Part shown: positions 43,890 through 56,104 of the stretch, in pieces
How the letters are laid out: every line of letters starts with the position of its first letter
Numbering within the stretch: position 1 is the first letter of the stretch
Assembly: GCA_947504035.1 (NCBI GenBank)
Contig: CANNGA010000003.1
Location: 124,001 to 188,000 of the forward strand
Direction: 5' to 3'
From: an uncultured Flavobacteriaceae bacterium
GTDB lineage: Bacteria > Bacteroidota > Bacteroidia > Flavobacteriales > Flavobacteriaceae
DNA length: 64,000 bases
Position numbers and translations under genes: made by a program
The notes under the pieces: generated by a model
The model's database searches: none
The model's input: the letters and a program-made list of their open reading frames with translations, nothing else
Told to the model about the DNA's origin: nothing

Positions 43890-46274
43890 TTAAAAATCAT
43901 AGCCTACGCTTGCGCCAAATGTTGCAGGGTTTCCTACCCAAACCACATCTTTCGCACCATTAGAGAAAGGCTCTCCAAAAAATTCTGTTATATAATCTTC
44001 TCCAAGAATATTATCGCCCCAAACAAAAATGGATAGGTTTTTATTAAACTTAAAACCTACTTTTCCACTTAATAAGCTATACGCTGAAGATACCGCAGCA
44101 TTGTCTTCATGCCAATAAATATCACCTGTACCTTTTAATAATACATTTGCATTAAACTGTGTTCTCTTAGTAAAGTCTATTTTAGATTCTAGGCCAAGAG
44201 CAAAACTGTTTTGAGGAATAAGTGGTGTTCTGTTACCAGCAACATCAAATTCAGTATTATCTATTGTACTAAATCTAGCTGTACCTTTTGTAATTGTAGA
44301 AGTACTTAAACCATAGCCCGCAAAAACATCAAAATACTTAGAAGGTCTTACTCTTAAATCTACTTCAAAACCATAAGACTCACTTTCCTCAAAGTTTATA
44401 ATTCCATTTCTAACACTACCATCTCCTGTAGCTCCACCTACAAGTAATCTAAATTGTTGTTGGTTGGTAAAATCGATATAATATGCTGATGCGTTTAACA
44501 GGACGCGATCTTTCCAAAAACTATTTTTTATTCCAAATTCAAAATTATCTGTCAATTCTGGTTCGTATGTTAAATTGATACCACCAACGCGATCTTGATT
44601 AAATCCTCCGTTTCTATAACCTCGTCCATAATTTGTATATAATAAAACATTATCTAAAGCTTTATACGCTATCGAAAATTTTGGTTGCAATTCAGAATCT
44701 GTTCTTTGCTGTTCTTCTGTTAAAGCAATATTTTCTTGAGAGATGTCATCATTATCAAATCGTAACCCAAAAGAGAATGTCAACTTATCCGAAAGCTTAT
44801 AATCTAAAAATCCAAATGCAGCAAGTGTTTTAAATGTATTTGTAAAATCTCCAACACCAAAACGTACACGTTGATCTATTGGTATTAAAGGTTCTTCTAT
44901 TAAACCTGCATTTAAAAAGACCTCTGTAAAAAACAATTTATCTGAATTTTGGTAAAAAACACCCAAATCCCAGCTCACCTTAGAGTCGTTAGCGACAGAA
45001 CTTACACGTATTTCTTGGTTAAATGTTTCTGAATTACTGTCTTGATTTTGTCTTAAAATATCAATATTTGTATAATCAAAATCTCCAAAATTATTTCTAT
45101 CAGACTTGTTATAAGTTGTAGAACTTATAATTTTTACATCATCTAAACTAAATTGCAATTTTGCATTCCCATAAAGTCCTTCTAAAGAAGATCCTCCTAA
45201 TTGGTCTGAAACAATGGCAAAATTATCAAAATTGTCTGGTGCAGCATTAGCTACAAGCGGTGTTTCTGGTGTTTCATCAACAATAGGAGATGCAAAATAA
45301 GAACCACCACCTTCAGAATCTAAGTATTGTCCTGTAACGGTTAACTTCGCTTTACCAGAAAAAACAGCTCTTATCTGTCCTCTTACTGTTGTTTCATCTA
45401 TAAAATCTACAGGTGTGTTTAAAAACTCATTATCTATAACACCATCACCTTTTTTAGAAGATGCAGAGATTCTATAGAACAATTTATTTTTAGCCAGAGG
45501 CCCAGAAGTCACAAATTGTCTTTTAAATGTATTACCACTACCATAGCCCACTAACACATTATGTTTAAAATTGTTTGTTGATTGGTTGGTTAAAATGTTA
45601 ACCGCTCCTGCAATAGCATTTTTACCATATAATGCCCCTTGAGGGCCTTTTACGACTTCTATTAAAGCGATATCAAATAACTCTTGATTGATTAAATTGG
45701 CATCTGGTAAAGTTACTCCATCTACCACAAAGGCTATTGGAGATTCCCCATTTCTAATATGGGATATCCCTCTAACAGTAATAAAGTTATTTCCTAAGCC
45801 TAATGACGATGTAAAGTTAACGTTAGGTACGTAATCTGTAAATGTTTTAAGGTTTTCAATCCCCTTTGTTTCTATAGTTTCTGATGTATAAGTCACTACA
45901 GATTCTGGTATGTCTTGCGTAGATTCTGCACGACGTCTTGCTTGACCTACGACACCTTCAAAACCATAAATAACAAGCTCTTCTAATTCATTTATGGTTT
46001 CTTTTAAAATGACATTAAGCCTTGCGTCCTTGGTTGCAGAAATCTCCTGAGTATCAAAACCTATATAAGAGAATACAAGTGTGGCATTAGAGTTCACTTT
46101 AATCTGAAAACTTCCATCAAAATCTGAGGTAGTCGTGTTACTTGTGTTTTTTTCTGTTATAGAAACACCATAGAGCATGTTTTCGGTACTGGCTACAATA
46201 CCTCTTATTGTTGTTTTTTGTGCAAAAGCCGATGCCGCTAAAAACAATGTTAAAAATAGTAGTTTGAATTTCAT
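43890..46274 (-). CDS. TonB-dependent outer-membrane receptor
   Basis: A protein of 794 residues. Signal peptide 1-18 (ASAFAQ), then a carboxypeptidase-like regulatory domain (about 22-95: IRGIVASTENMLYG, LVFSYIGFDTQEIS), the plug (about 120-230, with VVTYTSETIETKGIENLKTF and KGPQGALYGKNAIAGAVNIL), and a 22-strand barrel ending in VGYDF with a terminal aromatic residue. It takes up a substrate across the outer membrane with TonB energy. No SusD-like partner is next to it, so a siderophore, vitamin or lipid-type ligand is more likely than a polysaccharide; this is not shown by sequence. Confidence 0.93.
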   Translation of the reverse strand: MKFKLLFLTLFLAASAFAQKTTIRGIVASTENMLYGVSITEKNTSNTTTSDFDGSFQIKVNSNATLVFSYIGFDTQEISATKDARLNVILKETINELEELVIYGFEGVVGQARRRAESTQDIPESVVTYTSETIETKGIENLKTFTDYVPNVNFTSSLGLGNNFITVRGISHIRNGESPIAFVVDGVTLPDANLINQELFDIALIEVVKGPQGALYGKNAIAGAVNILTNQSTNNFKHNVLVGYGSGNTFKRQFVTSGPLAKNKLFYRISASSKKGDGVIDNEFLNTPVDFIDETTVRGQIRAVFSGKAKLTVTGQYLDSEGGGSYFASPIVDETPETPLVANAAPDNFDNFAIVSDQLGGSSLEGLYGNAKLQFSLDDVKIISSTTYNKSDRNNFGDFDYTNIDILRQNQDSNSETFNQEIRVSSVANDSKVSWDLGVFYQNSDKLFFTEVFLNAGLIEEPLIPIDQRVRFGVGDFTNTFKTLAAFGFLDYKLSDKLTFSFGLRFDNDDISQENIALTEEQQRTDSELQPKFSIAYKALDNVLLYTNYGRGYRNGGFNQDRVGGINLTYEPELTDNFEFGIKNSFWKDRVLLNASAYYIDFTNQQQFRLLVGGATGDGSVRNGIINFEESESYGFEVDLRVRPSKYFDVFAGYGLSTSTITKGTARFSTIDNTEFDVAGNRTPLIPQNSFALGLESKIDFTKRTQFNANVLLKGTGDIYWHEDNAAVSSAYSLLSGKVGFKFNKNLSIFVWGDNILGEDYITEFFGEPFSNGAKDVVWVGNPATFGASVGYDF

Positions 46275-46479
46275 AAGTTAAGCTTTTTCGATTTAGATTG
46301 CGAAAATAAAAATTAGAAATTCAAAAGCTAATTTATAAAAGAGAATAAATCATATAAATCGTTAAAAAATGTATTTCATCGGTAAAATGTATCGTTTTTA
46401 CAAAAAAAAGAAAGAAAATTAATGCATTAAAGTACAACTAAACTAGATTGAAGTCTTATTTTTTTGTAGTATTTACTAC

Positions 46480-47154
46480 TTAAAACTTTTTGGTTTCAAC
46501 AATTTTCCCTTGGTCATAATACGTCCAAGTGCCATGCTTTTTATCCGCTTTATAAGCCCCTTCTGTTTTTAAATGTCCAGAACTATCATAAAATTGAGCC
46601 TTACCGTGAAGTTTGCCCATAACGTACATGTATTTTTTAATCAGTGCTCCATTTTTAGCATACCATAAAGCGTCTCCGTCTAGCACGCCATCTTTATAAT
46701 AGTTTTGCTCGGCGATTTGGCCATTTTTGTAATATACAATACGTTCGCCATGTAAGACACCTGTTGTATTATAATGTTCTGCTATAAGCAACTGTTGCGA
46801 ATTACGCTGATAATACTTCCAAGTGCCTATATAGGTCTTTCCATTCATCTCCCCTTCACTAACCACCATACCGTAAGGATCGTAAAACGTAACTTTAGCA
46901 CTAGCTGTGGTTGTATTAAATTCTCGAGTCGCGGTTAAAACGGCTTTTCCTTTAACAGGTTTAAAAAATTTAAAAAGACCTACCTCTTTGCCATGATCGA
47001 AAGTTCCCTGATAACGCAATACATTAGTGCCTTTAAAGACTTTTTGCCATTGTCCATGTCGTCTTCCTGCTGCATCGTATTGATTGTACTCTTGGGCGTT
47101 TACTCCCATACCTACGGTTAAAATTAGAACCCAAAAAAAACCTATTGTTTTCAT
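46480..47154 (-). CDS. MORN-repeat protein, YwqK antitoxin-like, secreted
   Basis: I chose ATG 47154 (MKTIGFFWVLILTVGMGVNAQ), which gives a clean signal peptide; an ATG at 47169 would add five residues. The mature part has six or seven repeats of the form GxxxGxWxxYxxxGxL, for example GTWKYYQRNSQQLL, GERIVYYKNGQIAEQNYYKDG and GTWTYYDQGKIV, as in MORN/YwqK proteins. Length 224. These are thought to be periplasmic or surface scaffolds in Bacteroidetes; the antitoxin label in databases does not imply a toxin here, and none is seen. Confidence 0.85.
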   Translation of the reverse strand: MKTIGFFWVLILTVGMGVNAQEYNQYDAAGRRHGQWQKVFKGTNVLRYQGTFDHGKEVGLFKFFKPVKGKAVLTATREFNTTTASAKVTFYDPYGMVVSEGEMNGKTYIGTWKYYQRNSQQLLIAEHYNTTGVLHGERIVYYKNGQIAEQNYYKDGVLDGDALWYAKNGALIKKYMYVMGKLHGKAQFYDSSGHLKTEGAYKADKKHGTWTYYDQGKIVETKKF

Positions 47155-47226
47155 AAAATCTACTTTCAAAATAAATTACGTTTATGTTGCTTCCCTTCTA
47201 ACGTTAATTATTTTAATTTCTTATAT

Positions 47227-47254
47227 AAAAAAAGCTGCCTTTACAGGCAGCTTT
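47227..47254 (-). terminator. Intrinsic terminator of the pyrG-yidC unit
   Basis: AAAGCTGCCT (47231-47240), loop TTAC, AGGCAGCTTT (47245-47254). On the minus strand it is followed by a run of T (47227-47233). It lies just past the yidC stop codon. Confidence 0.9.
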
Positions 47255-47259
47255 AAAAT

Positions 47260-49155
47260 TTATTTTTTTCGTTTTTGTTGCATTTGTTTTTGTTGTTCTG
47301 CCTGCTCCATCATTTGTTTCATTTTAGCTTGAAACTTGCTTTCTTTTTTAGGCTTCTTTTTATTTTCTTGAATCTGTGCGTGTATTTTATCTTCATCTAA
47401 GATGAAATTCTTTATGACCAGAATAATTCCAATACTAATCGTATTAGAAATAAAATAATACAAACTCAATCCAGAGGCATAATTATTAAAAAAGAATAAC
47501 ATCATGATTGGCGAGAAGAACATCATATACTTCATCATCTTGGCCATATCTGGCATTCCCTCCTGTTGCGGTTGCGCTTGCACATTTTGACCTGTAGTTA
47601 ATCGCATGTAAAAGAATATCGCTATCGAAGCTAATATCGGGAATAGACTCACATGACTTCCATAGAAAGGAATGTGGAATGGCAATTCTAATATGGTATC
47701 ATATGATGATAAATCTTCTGCCCAAAGGAAACTTTTTTGTCTCAAGTCGAAAGCTGAAGGAAAAAACTGGAATAGAGCATAAAATACGGGCAACTGTATT
47801 AATGCAGGCAAGCACCCAGACAAAGGACTAGCCCCTGCTTTGGTTTGTAAAGCCATTGTTTCCTGCTGCGCTTTCATTTTATTGTCTTTATGCTTTTCAC
47901 GAATCGCATCTAACTCTGGTTTTAAAACTTTCATCTTAGCCTGAGATAAGAACTGCTTGTATTGCACAAAAGACAGCAAGATTTTCACTAAAATGGTCAT
48001 TACAACAATAGCAATCCCATAAGGTAAAAAACCACCTAGAAAACCAAATAACGGCATAAATACATAACGGTTGATGATGCCAAAAATCCCCCAACCAAAA
48101 GGCACAATTTCGTCTAAGTTTTTATCATAAGCATTCAAGACCTTAAAATCATTGGGCCCAATATACCAGTCCATAGACTCACTTAATTCACCGCCTCTTA
48201 ATTCTAAGGGTAATTTAGTCGCAAATAATTTGGTATATACCGTATCAATTTCTTCATTTTCAACCAAGCTTTCTGCAGTAATACGTGCTTTTTTAAATGG
48301 GGTATCTGTTAACAGTACTGAAGAAAAGAAGTGTTGTTTATACCCTATCCATGTTACATCTTCTAGCTCATCATCAGCATCTCGTGCTCCTGTATAATCA
48401 GCATGCCCCTCATCATGTTCATAATGAATATCTGTATACCTGTTTTCATAAGAAATACTTTTGGCATGACGGTACCCTTTTAACTTCCAATCTAAATTAA
48501 TGTCTGCAGAACTGTTAATGACATCTTGTAAACCTTGAGATTTCACACTAAAACCAATCATGTAATCTGCAGGTTTCAATTCATATCTGTACTCTAAAAA
48601 TTTAGTTTCAGAGACTTTCAACTTCATAGAAACGACTGTATTCTTTCCATTTTTCGACACTTTAGGTTCGAAATACAGGTCTCTAGTATTAAAAATTCTG
48701 CTATCTGTTGTTCCAAAATTGATATTAAAATCTGCATTTTGATTTTTTACAATATAGATTGGCTTTTCTTTATAATCGACAAATTGCTTCAATTTTACTT
48801 CAGAAAGATAGCCCCCTTTACTATTAAACTTTAAAGCAAATACATCTGTTTCTACGACTGTTTCTTTTTTAGAAACTCGTGTTGCAGAATATGCAAAAGC
48901 TCCCAATTTATTTTGCGCTGCTACCTTTTGAAGTGAATCTAATGCTGTACCTACAGCATAATCCTCTGCTGTTGTTACTAAGGTTTGCTTTGCTTCTTTT
49001 GCTTTAGCTTCTGCTGCTACCTGCTCTTGCTTCGCTTTTTCTTGGGCTTCTAACTCTTCTGGTGTTGGCTTATTTTGCCAAAACATATAAATTAAAATAC
49101 CAAAGATTAACACAAAACCTATAATCGAGTTAATGTCTAACTTTTTTTCTTCCAT
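47260..49155 (-). CDS. yidC: Membrane protein insertase YidC
   Basis: Inserts proteins into the inner membrane, alone or with SecYEG. A protein of 631 residues. The first helix is at about 10-26 (IIGFVLIFGILIYMFW), then a large periplasmic beta domain (about 85-350) and the conserved five-helix core (FGWGIFGIINRYVFMPLFGFL, QYKQFLSQAKMKVLKPELD, GASPLSGCLPALIQLPVFYA). The C-terminal tail is rich in Lys, Gln and Met (MKQMMEQAEQQKQMQQKRKK), as in forms that bind ribosomes directly. It follows pyrG by 87 bases. Confidence 0.97.
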   Translation of the reverse strand: MEEKKLDINSIIGFVLIFGILIYMFWQNKPTPEELEAQEKAKQEQVAAEAKAKEAKQTLVTTAEDYAVGTALDSLQKVAAQNKLGAFAYSATRVSKKETVVETDVFALKFNSKGGYLSEVKLKQFVDYKEKPIYIVKNQNADFNINFGTTDSRIFNTRDLYFEPKVSKNGKNTVVSMKLKVSETKFLEYRYELKPADYMIGFSVKSQGLQDVINSSADINLDWKLKGYRHAKSISYENRYTDIHYEHDEGHADYTGARDADDELEDVTWIGYKQHFFSSVLLTDTPFKKARITAESLVENEEIDTVYTKLFATKLPLELRGGELSESMDWYIGPNDFKVLNAYDKNLDEIVPFGWGIFGIINRYVFMPLFGFLGGFLPYGIAIVVMTILVKILLSFVQYKQFLSQAKMKVLKPELDAIREKHKDNKMKAQQETMALQTKAGASPLSGCLPALIQLPVFYALFQFFPSAFDLRQKSFLWAEDLSSYDTILELPFHIPFYGSHVSLFPILASIAIFFYMRLTTGQNVQAQPQQEGMPDMAKMMKYMMFFSPIMMLFFFNNYASGLSLYYFISNTISIGIILVIKNFILDEDKIHAQIQENKKKPKKESKFQAKMKQMMEQAEQQKQMQQKRKK

Positions 49156-49242
49156 AATTATAAATTGATCCTATTTAAAAGAAAAGGATACTATTTCTTG
49201 TCAAAAAAGTATCCAATGTATCTTTATGTGCCACAATGGCAC

Positions 49243-50895
<1,653 letters not shown>

Positions 50896-51148
50896 AAATA
50901 GTTATTTTAGAATTGTTTTTCAACTATTTATCGCTTTACGACTATTCGCTTAAACCCTCTGGTTTTAAACAGGTTAAATTATTTTTATTTTACAACCATT
51001 CGTATTTTTAAAAATCTTTATATGACTTTTAAAAGATTACCTGTAACTTTATAAAAATAGCACGCTATTTCAAGCTAAAACTCTATTAAATTAAAACAAA
51101 ATCTACCTTTTACACCACATCCTCTAGAAGACCAAATCTATACCATAT

Positions 51149-51679
51149 ATGACTAAGCGTTATCCCAATCCCACACTCCAAAACGAAATTGAATTTACAG
51201 ATACAACTAACGGGACACTTCGTTTTAAAACCTATCTTCAAGCTGGTGGTGGCCAAACACAATCCCATTACCACACGCAATTTAGCGAATTTTTTAAAGT
51301 TGTAGATGGCGTATTACATGTAGACGTTAATGGCACAACACATATACTTTATAAAAATGATACGGCCTTAATTCGGCCTTATGACATACATCGCTTTTAT
51401 AATGCCTCTAACGCATCTGTTACTTTTGAGGTAGACGCTAGACCTGCACTTAATTTAAAAAAAGGATTACAAATTATGTATGGCCTAGCCAAAGACCGTA
51501 AAGTTAATGCTGCTGGCATACCTACCAATATATTTCATTTAGCGATTGGTGTACACATGCTAGATGCTTATAGCCCTAGTATGCCTCTAAAACTACAACA
51601 ATTAGGTATTAGCACGTTGGCTACTGTAGGCAAACTATTAGGCATAAAGAAGCGGCTCCTAACACGTTACTGTACCTAA
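51149..51679 (+). CDS. Cupin-domain protein
   Basis: A protein of 176 residues. The cupin metal motif is visible as SHYHTQFSEFFKVVDGVLHV (two His and a Glu, about residues 43-62), then LIRPYDIHRFYNAS supplies the last His. The C-terminal 60 residues are helical and contain GIHMLDAY-like and LLGIKKRLLTRY segments outside the cupin core. Cytoplasmic, no signal peptide. Cupins bind small molecules or act as isomerases or dioxygenases; this one cannot be narrowed further. It is convergent with the DUF3820 gene 16 bases away. Confidence 0.8.
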   Translation: MTKRYPNPTLQNEIEFTDTTNGTLRFKTYLQAGGGQTQSHYHTQFSEFFKVVDGVLHVDVNGTTHILYKNDTALIRPYDIHRFYNASNASVTFEVDARPALNLKKGLQIMYGLAKDRKVNAAGIPTNIFHLAIGVHMLDAYSPSMPLKLQQLGISTLATVGKLLGIKKRLLTRYCT

Positions 51680-51695
51680 AGTATAATACGCTATT

Positions 51696-51923
51696 TTATT
51701 TAGGATATTGCTGCCTAATGTTCCAAATCAATTCTTCTAAACCATTCACTTTCAACTCATAGACTTGCCGTAACATATCACCAAGTTTCCCTTTAGGAAA
51801 GCCTTTACCATGGTACCAAACCACATAGTGTTCTGGTAAATCGATAATGTAGCGGTCTTTATATTTGCCATAAGGCATTTTTGTATGTGCTAAATCTATG
51901 AGAAATTGCTTGTCTGGTAACAC
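51696..51923 (-). CDS. DUF3820 family protein
   Basis: A small protein with LAHTKMPYGKYKDRYIIDLP and HYVVWYHGKGFPKGKLGDML, the hallmark of DUF3820, ending in IWNIRQQYPK. I placed the start at a GTG at 51923 (VLPDKQFLIDL), 5 bases past the upstream stop. An ATG at 51950 is possible but overlaps the DUF922 gene by 23 bases. The family is common in Flavobacteria and Gammaproteobacteria; similar domains are linked to exonuclease-like proteins, but no role is proven. Confidence 0.82.
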   Translation of the reverse strand: MLPDKQFLIDLAHTKMPYGKYKDRYIIDLPEHYVVWYHGKGFPKGKLGDMLRQVYELKVNGLEELIWNIRQQYPK

Positions 51924-51927
51924 GTTT

Positions 51928-52479
51928 TTAATTTTTAGATGCAAAAGCATCGTATGTTTTAAGTTCTTCAGCGATAAATTGCTGCCAATAGTCTTGTTGC
52001 GCTATATGTCTAGAAAAATCAGTTTCTGTATCGTAGCGCTTTTGAAAAGCCGCTAGCTCTTTTGTTATGGTATGATGTAAGGTGCGTAAATCTTTGGCTA
52101 TATGTTGCGATACCTCTAAAGCACTTACACGTGCTCTAAATTTACGAGCATACAATTCGGTAATATCAAAATGCAATTGTTCATGTCCTAATATATGTGT
52201 ATTAGCATCTTTAGGTTTATACCAAGATTTCTCAGGATAAAAATGTGTTTCTATTTCTGTTGCAAAGCGCACAACTTTTTTATCAACCTCATCTATAGAA
52301 AATCCAAAGGTAATTCCAGATGCGGTAATCGCTACAGCACTAGAAGCACGATTGGGTCGTGCCTTAAAATCTTGCCATGTTAACTTGTAATTCGCATTCC
52401 AAACAATTACAGGTTCCTCTACGACAGATGGTTGAAATGTACAGAGTAAAAAAAATAAAAAATAGGATTTAATTGCCAT
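51928..52479 (-). CDS. DUF922 protein with HExxH metalloprotease-like motif
   Basis: A protein of 183 residues with an N-terminal signal or anchor (about 1-17). The body matches DUF922: YKLTWQDFKARPNRAS near the start and ANTHILGHEQLHFDITELYARKFR near residue 95-118. HEQLH is a zinc-binding HExxH site and the following Asp and Glu could be further ligands, so it is probably an envelope zinc peptidase. No substrate is known. Its stop lies just before the DUF3820 start, which suggests coupling. Confidence 0.8.
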   Translation of the reverse strand: MAIKSYFLFFLLCTFQPSVVEEPVIVWNANYKLTWQDFKARPNRASSAVAITASGITFGFSIDEVDKKVVRFATEIETHFYPEKSWYKPKDANTHILGHEQLHFDITELYARKFRARVSALEVSQHIAKDLRTLHHTITKELAAFQKRYDTETDFSRHIAQQDYWQQFIAEELKTYDAFASKN

Positions 52480-52517
52480 AGGTTTTCTATTGGATAAAAA
52501 CGTAGGCCAACACGATC

Positions 52518-54437
52518 TTATTGTTTTACTTCTACGATCTTAAGGTTATCATATTTTACAAGATATACGGCATCGTTATAATAGCCTCCATCACTTTTTT
52601 TCTTGTAAGCAAATTTATTTTCTACATAAGTTGTAAGTGGTGTATCTGCAACCGACATGAATAAATCTTCAGAGGTCACCATACGCAATACAACATCCAT
52701 CATAAGATCGAAACCTTTAACTGCTCGAGTATTAGGAGTTATATTGTATGCCGCATCGTAACGTTTTACGAATGCATGATTATCGTCTGAATAACTCTTC
52801 GCTGATGTTGCATAATGAAACTGTAATTTAGAAAGGTGCGTATTGTTTATTTCATCACCTTCAAAAGCACGATTAAATCGCGTAGTAGCTAAAACAATTG
52901 ATGTTGAAACATTTTCGATCTGTTGGCTGTGCATTAATGAGGCCAACACACTAGTAACGTTAGACGCGAATCCTTCGTTCTGCGTTTCTAAAAACACAAT
53001 ATTTCGCCCTGGTTTTAAACCTGATTTTATATCATCTACCATGACATAATTCTCATCCTTTCCCTTTTTATCCTTTCTTGAATATAGTACAGACGCCGTT
53101 TTAAACGTTGCTTTTAACTCTTCTGCAATGGCTTTATTTTTAGAATCCGCAATAATGACAACATGTTTTGGTAAGCTATCATTTTTTACAAAAGTCACGA
53201 TTCTTTGTTTCAATAATGCATCAGAGGGTCTGGATTGAAAGACATTATCATAGAGTTTTAAATTCGTACCTATTGGGGAAACAACGGGGACATGATGGGC
53301 ACTTAATGCTTTTGAAACCAAATTAAAATTTTTGGTCGTCAATGGCCCGATTACAGCATCTAATGTTTCAAAATTTGTAGTTGCTAAAAGTCTAGACACT
53401 GCACTCTCTTCATGCTTCGTATCGTATACATCTAATGCTATAGAAACTCCTAATTGCTTTAAAGAATCGACAGCCATAAGTACACCGGTGTAGAAATCTA
53501 ATGATACATCTAAATAAGGGTCCTTAGAAATACTGCGTTTTGTATCTTGAACAGAATCGAATTCAACCTTATTTAATCGAAATGGCAGCATTAAAGCAAT
53601 ACGTTTCGTTTTAAAATCGGTAATTGATCTTGAGAGCTCTTTTTGTTCTAGAGCATCATTAGAAACAGATACCGTTTCGGTAAATGGTATTTTAAGTACC
53701 ATTCCTGCTTTTAAGCCGTTAGCTTTAAGTTCTGGATTAAGCGTTTCTAATGCCTCTTGGTCTAACTTAAGTTTTAATTTTAATCGGTAAAACCCTTCTT
53801 TGGGCAACACCTTGTAATAGCTGTACTTCTCATCAATTTCCTTTTGCGCATCTCCTGCTATACTTGGCACGTTAACTTGCTGTCCTTCTTGCAGTACCTC
53901 ACCCATATTTGGGTTTAATGCTTCTAACTCTTCAACCGTTATACCAAATTTATACGCAATGCGCCATTTCCCTTCCTTGGGTTTTACTGTATATGTTTTA
54001 GGACTTTCTACAATGGTCTCACGTACAACTTTAAAAACCGGTATTTGTAATTTATCGCCTTTTCTTAAATTATTAGCGTATAAGAAGGTATTGTGCTTCT
54101 TTATGTCGGCTTCAGAAACATTATACTTTTTAGCTAAGCCATATAATGTTTCTTTCTTTTTTGCTTTATGTTTTTTAAAACCTTCTAAAGTTTTGGTCTC
54201 TTTAAACTTTGAAGGTGCTGCTTTAGAAATTGGAATAATTAAAACGGTATGCGGCTTAAATTCTTTTTTTGCATCAGGATTTAAACTATAAATCGCTTCT
54301 ACAGTCACGGCATAACGTGCTGCAATATCTGTTATAGTTTCACCAGTTTTAACATTATGTGTTTTATAATTTTGAGCATTAACAGCGCTTAGCCCCAACA
54401 CACACACTATTGTAAAAACTAAAAAAAATTTATTCAT
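52518..54437 (-). CDS. LysM-repeat protein fused to type-1 periplasmic-binding domain
   Basis: A protein of 639 residues. Signal peptide 1-21 (LSAVNAQ). Three or four LysM-type repeats occupy residues 25-255, each with the GETITDIAARYAVTVEAI or KKETLYGLAKKYNVSEADI pattern and a NP motif, and should bind peptidoglycan. From about 278 a Leu/Ile/Val-binding-protein-like fold follows (IALMLPFRLNKVEFD, DFYTGVLMAVDSLKQLG, DAVIGPLTTKNFNLVSKAL). No ABC transporter genes are adjacent, so it may sense or bind a ligand at the wall rather than import. This fusion is known in Bacteroidetes. Confidence 0.83.
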   Translation of the reverse strand: MNKFFLVFTIVCVLGLSAVNAQNYKTHNVKTGETITDIAARYAVTVEAIYSLNPDAKKEFKPHTVLIIPISKAAPSKFKETKTLEGFKKHKAKKKETLYGLAKKYNVSEADIKKHNTFLYANNLRKGDKLQIPVFKVVRETIVESPKTYTVKPKEGKWRIAYKFGITVEELEALNPNMGEVLQEGQQVNVPSIAGDAQKEIDEKYSYYKVLPKEGFYRLKLKLKLDQEALETLNPELKANGLKAGMVLKIPFTETVSVSNDALEQKELSRSITDFKTKRIALMLPFRLNKVEFDSVQDTKRSISKDPYLDVSLDFYTGVLMAVDSLKQLGVSIALDVYDTKHEESAVSRLLATTNFETLDAVIGPLTTKNFNLVSKALSAHHVPVVSPIGTNLKLYDNVFQSRPSDALLKQRIVTFVKNDSLPKHVVIIADSKNKAIAEELKATFKTASVLYSRKDKKGKDENYVMVDDIKSGLKPGRNIVFLETQNEGFASNVTSVLASLMHSQQIENVSTSIVLATTRFNRAFEGDEINNTHLSKLQFHYATSAKSYSDDNHAFVKRYDAAYNITPNTRAVKGFDLMMDVVLRMVTSEDLFMSVADTPLTTYVENKFAYKKKSDGGYYNDAVYLVKYDNLKIVEVKQ

Positions 54438-54568
54438 TTTGATCTTAATTTATTCGCTATAATCTATAACCGTTTTCTAATTGCACTGTGCCTTATCAAA
54501 CATAAAGCATAAACCTATTCATTCTAATAATAGCATTTAGCATGCCAAAATTAGAAAAGACACAGGTA

Positions 54569-56104
54569 TTACTCCCATTCTATAGTTGCAGGTGGTTTCG
54601 AACTGATATCATATACCACACGGTTTACACCTTTTACTTTATTAATAATAGCATTCGATGTCTTTTGTAAAAAATCATAGGGTAAGTTCACCCAATCTGC
54701 AGTCATACCATCGGTACTTTCTACAGCTCTAAGTGCCACACATTTTTCATAAGTACGTTCATCTCCCATAACTCCTACACTATTTACAGGCAATAACATG
54801 GCACCCGCTTGCCATACCTTATCGTATAAACCAGCTTCTTTTAAACCATTTATAAAGATCGCATCTACTTCTTGTAGCATGCGTACTTTTTCTGCAGTAA
54901 TATCACCTAAAATACGAATCCCCAAACCTGGCCCAGGAAATGGGTGTCGCCCTAACAACTCTGGATCTATACCTAAAGTTGCGCCAACACGTCTTACTTC
55001 ATCTTTAAATATGGCGCGTAGCGGTTCTACAATTTTAAGTTTCATAAAATCGGGTAAGCCTCCTACATTATGGTGACTTTTTATAGTAGCTGATGGGCCT
55101 CCTGTTGCAGAAACACTTTCTATTACATCTGGATAAATCGTACCCTGTGCTAACCATTTGACATCTGTTAATGCATTTGCCTCATCATCAAAGACTTCTA
55201 TAAAAGAATTTCCTATGGCTTTACGCTTTTTTTCGGGGTCTTCTATGCCTTTTAAAGCTCCCAAAAAACGTTCTGAAGCATCTACGCCTTTTACATTAAG
55301 CCCCATCCCTTCGTATTGGTTTAAAACGCTTTCGAATTCATTTTTACGTAACAACCCGTTATTCACAAAGATACAATAGAGGTTTTTACCAATAGCTTTA
55401 TGTAAAAGTACTGCGGCTACTGTAGAATCTACACCACCAGACAGTCCTAAAACAACTTTATCTGTACCAACTTTATCCTGTATAGCTGTAACCGTTTCTT
55501 CTACAAAAGACTGAGGCGTCCAATCTTGTTGTAAGCCTGCAATACCAACTAAAAAGTTCTCTAAAAGCTGTTTTCCGTCTGTAGAATGGTATACTTCGGG
55601 ATGGAATTGAATGGCATATGTCTCTTCACCTTCAATGCGATATGCTGCATTCGTTACATCGTCGGTACTGGCCAATAATACAGCATTCGTAGGCAGCTGT
55701 TTTATCGTATCGCTATGGCTCATCCATACTTGAGTCCCTTCTTTTATATTTTTAAAGAAAGGGGCTTCTGTTTTAATAAAAGACAGATGTGCACGCCCAT
55801 ACTCTCGTGTATTTGAAGGCGCTACTTCTCCTCCTGAAAAATGTGCCAAATATTGCGCACCATAGCATACTGCTAGCAGAGGCTTTTTAGCTCTAATTTC
55901 AGATAAATCTGGGTGTAATGCGTCCTCACCTCTTACAGAGTTAGGACTACCAGAAAGAATTACAGCTTTGTAACCTTCTATGTCTTTTGGAATTTTATTG
56001 AATGGATGTATCTCGGAGTATATGTTGAGTTCTCGAACTCTACGCCCAATAAGTTGTGTATATTGAGATCCGAAGTCTAAAATAAGTACCTTATCATGTT
56101 GCAT
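54569..56104 (-). CDS. guaA: GMP synthase (glutamine-hydrolysing)
   Basis: Converts XMP to GMP. I chose the ATG at 56104 ([20 protein letters not shown]), 511 residues; the frame can be opened two codons earlier by a TTG. The glutaminase half has the Cys in [14 protein letters not shown] (about 81) and [11 protein letters not shown]. The synthetase half has the PP-loop [17 protein letters not shown] (about 220) and [15 protein letters not shown]; the C-terminus ends in KPPATIEWE, as expected. All catalytic motifs are present. Confidence 0.98.
   Translation of the reverse strand: MQHDKVLILDFGSQYTQLIGRRVRELNIYSEIHPFNKIPKDIEGYKAVILSGSPNSVRGEDALHPDLSEIRAKKPLLAVCYGAQYLAHFSGGEVAPSNTREYGRAHLSFIKTEAPFFKNIKEGTQVWMSHSDTIKQLPTNAVLLASTDDVTNAAYRIEGEETYAIQFHPEVYHSTDGKQLLENFLVGIAGLQQDWTPQSFVEETVTAIQDKVGTDKVVLGLSGGVDSTVAAVLLHKAIGKNLYCIFVNNGLLRKNEFESVLNQYEGMGLNVKGVDASERFLGALKGIEDPEKKRKAIGNSFIEVFDDEANALTDVKWLAQGTIYPDVIESVSATGGPSATIKSHHNVGGLPDFMKLKIVEPLRAIFKDEVRRVGATLGIDPELLGRHPFPGPGLGIRILGDITAEKVRMLQEVDAIFINGLKEAGLYDKVWQAGAMLLPVNSVGVMGDERTYEKCVALRAVESTDGMTADWVNLPYDFLQKTSNAIINKVKGVNRVVYDISSKPPATIEWE

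Noticed and set aside
46480-47154. Toxin-antitoxin module suggested by the YwqK antitoxin name
   Set aside because: The protein has a signal peptide and MORN repeats and no toxin gene is adjacent; the label reflects database naming only.
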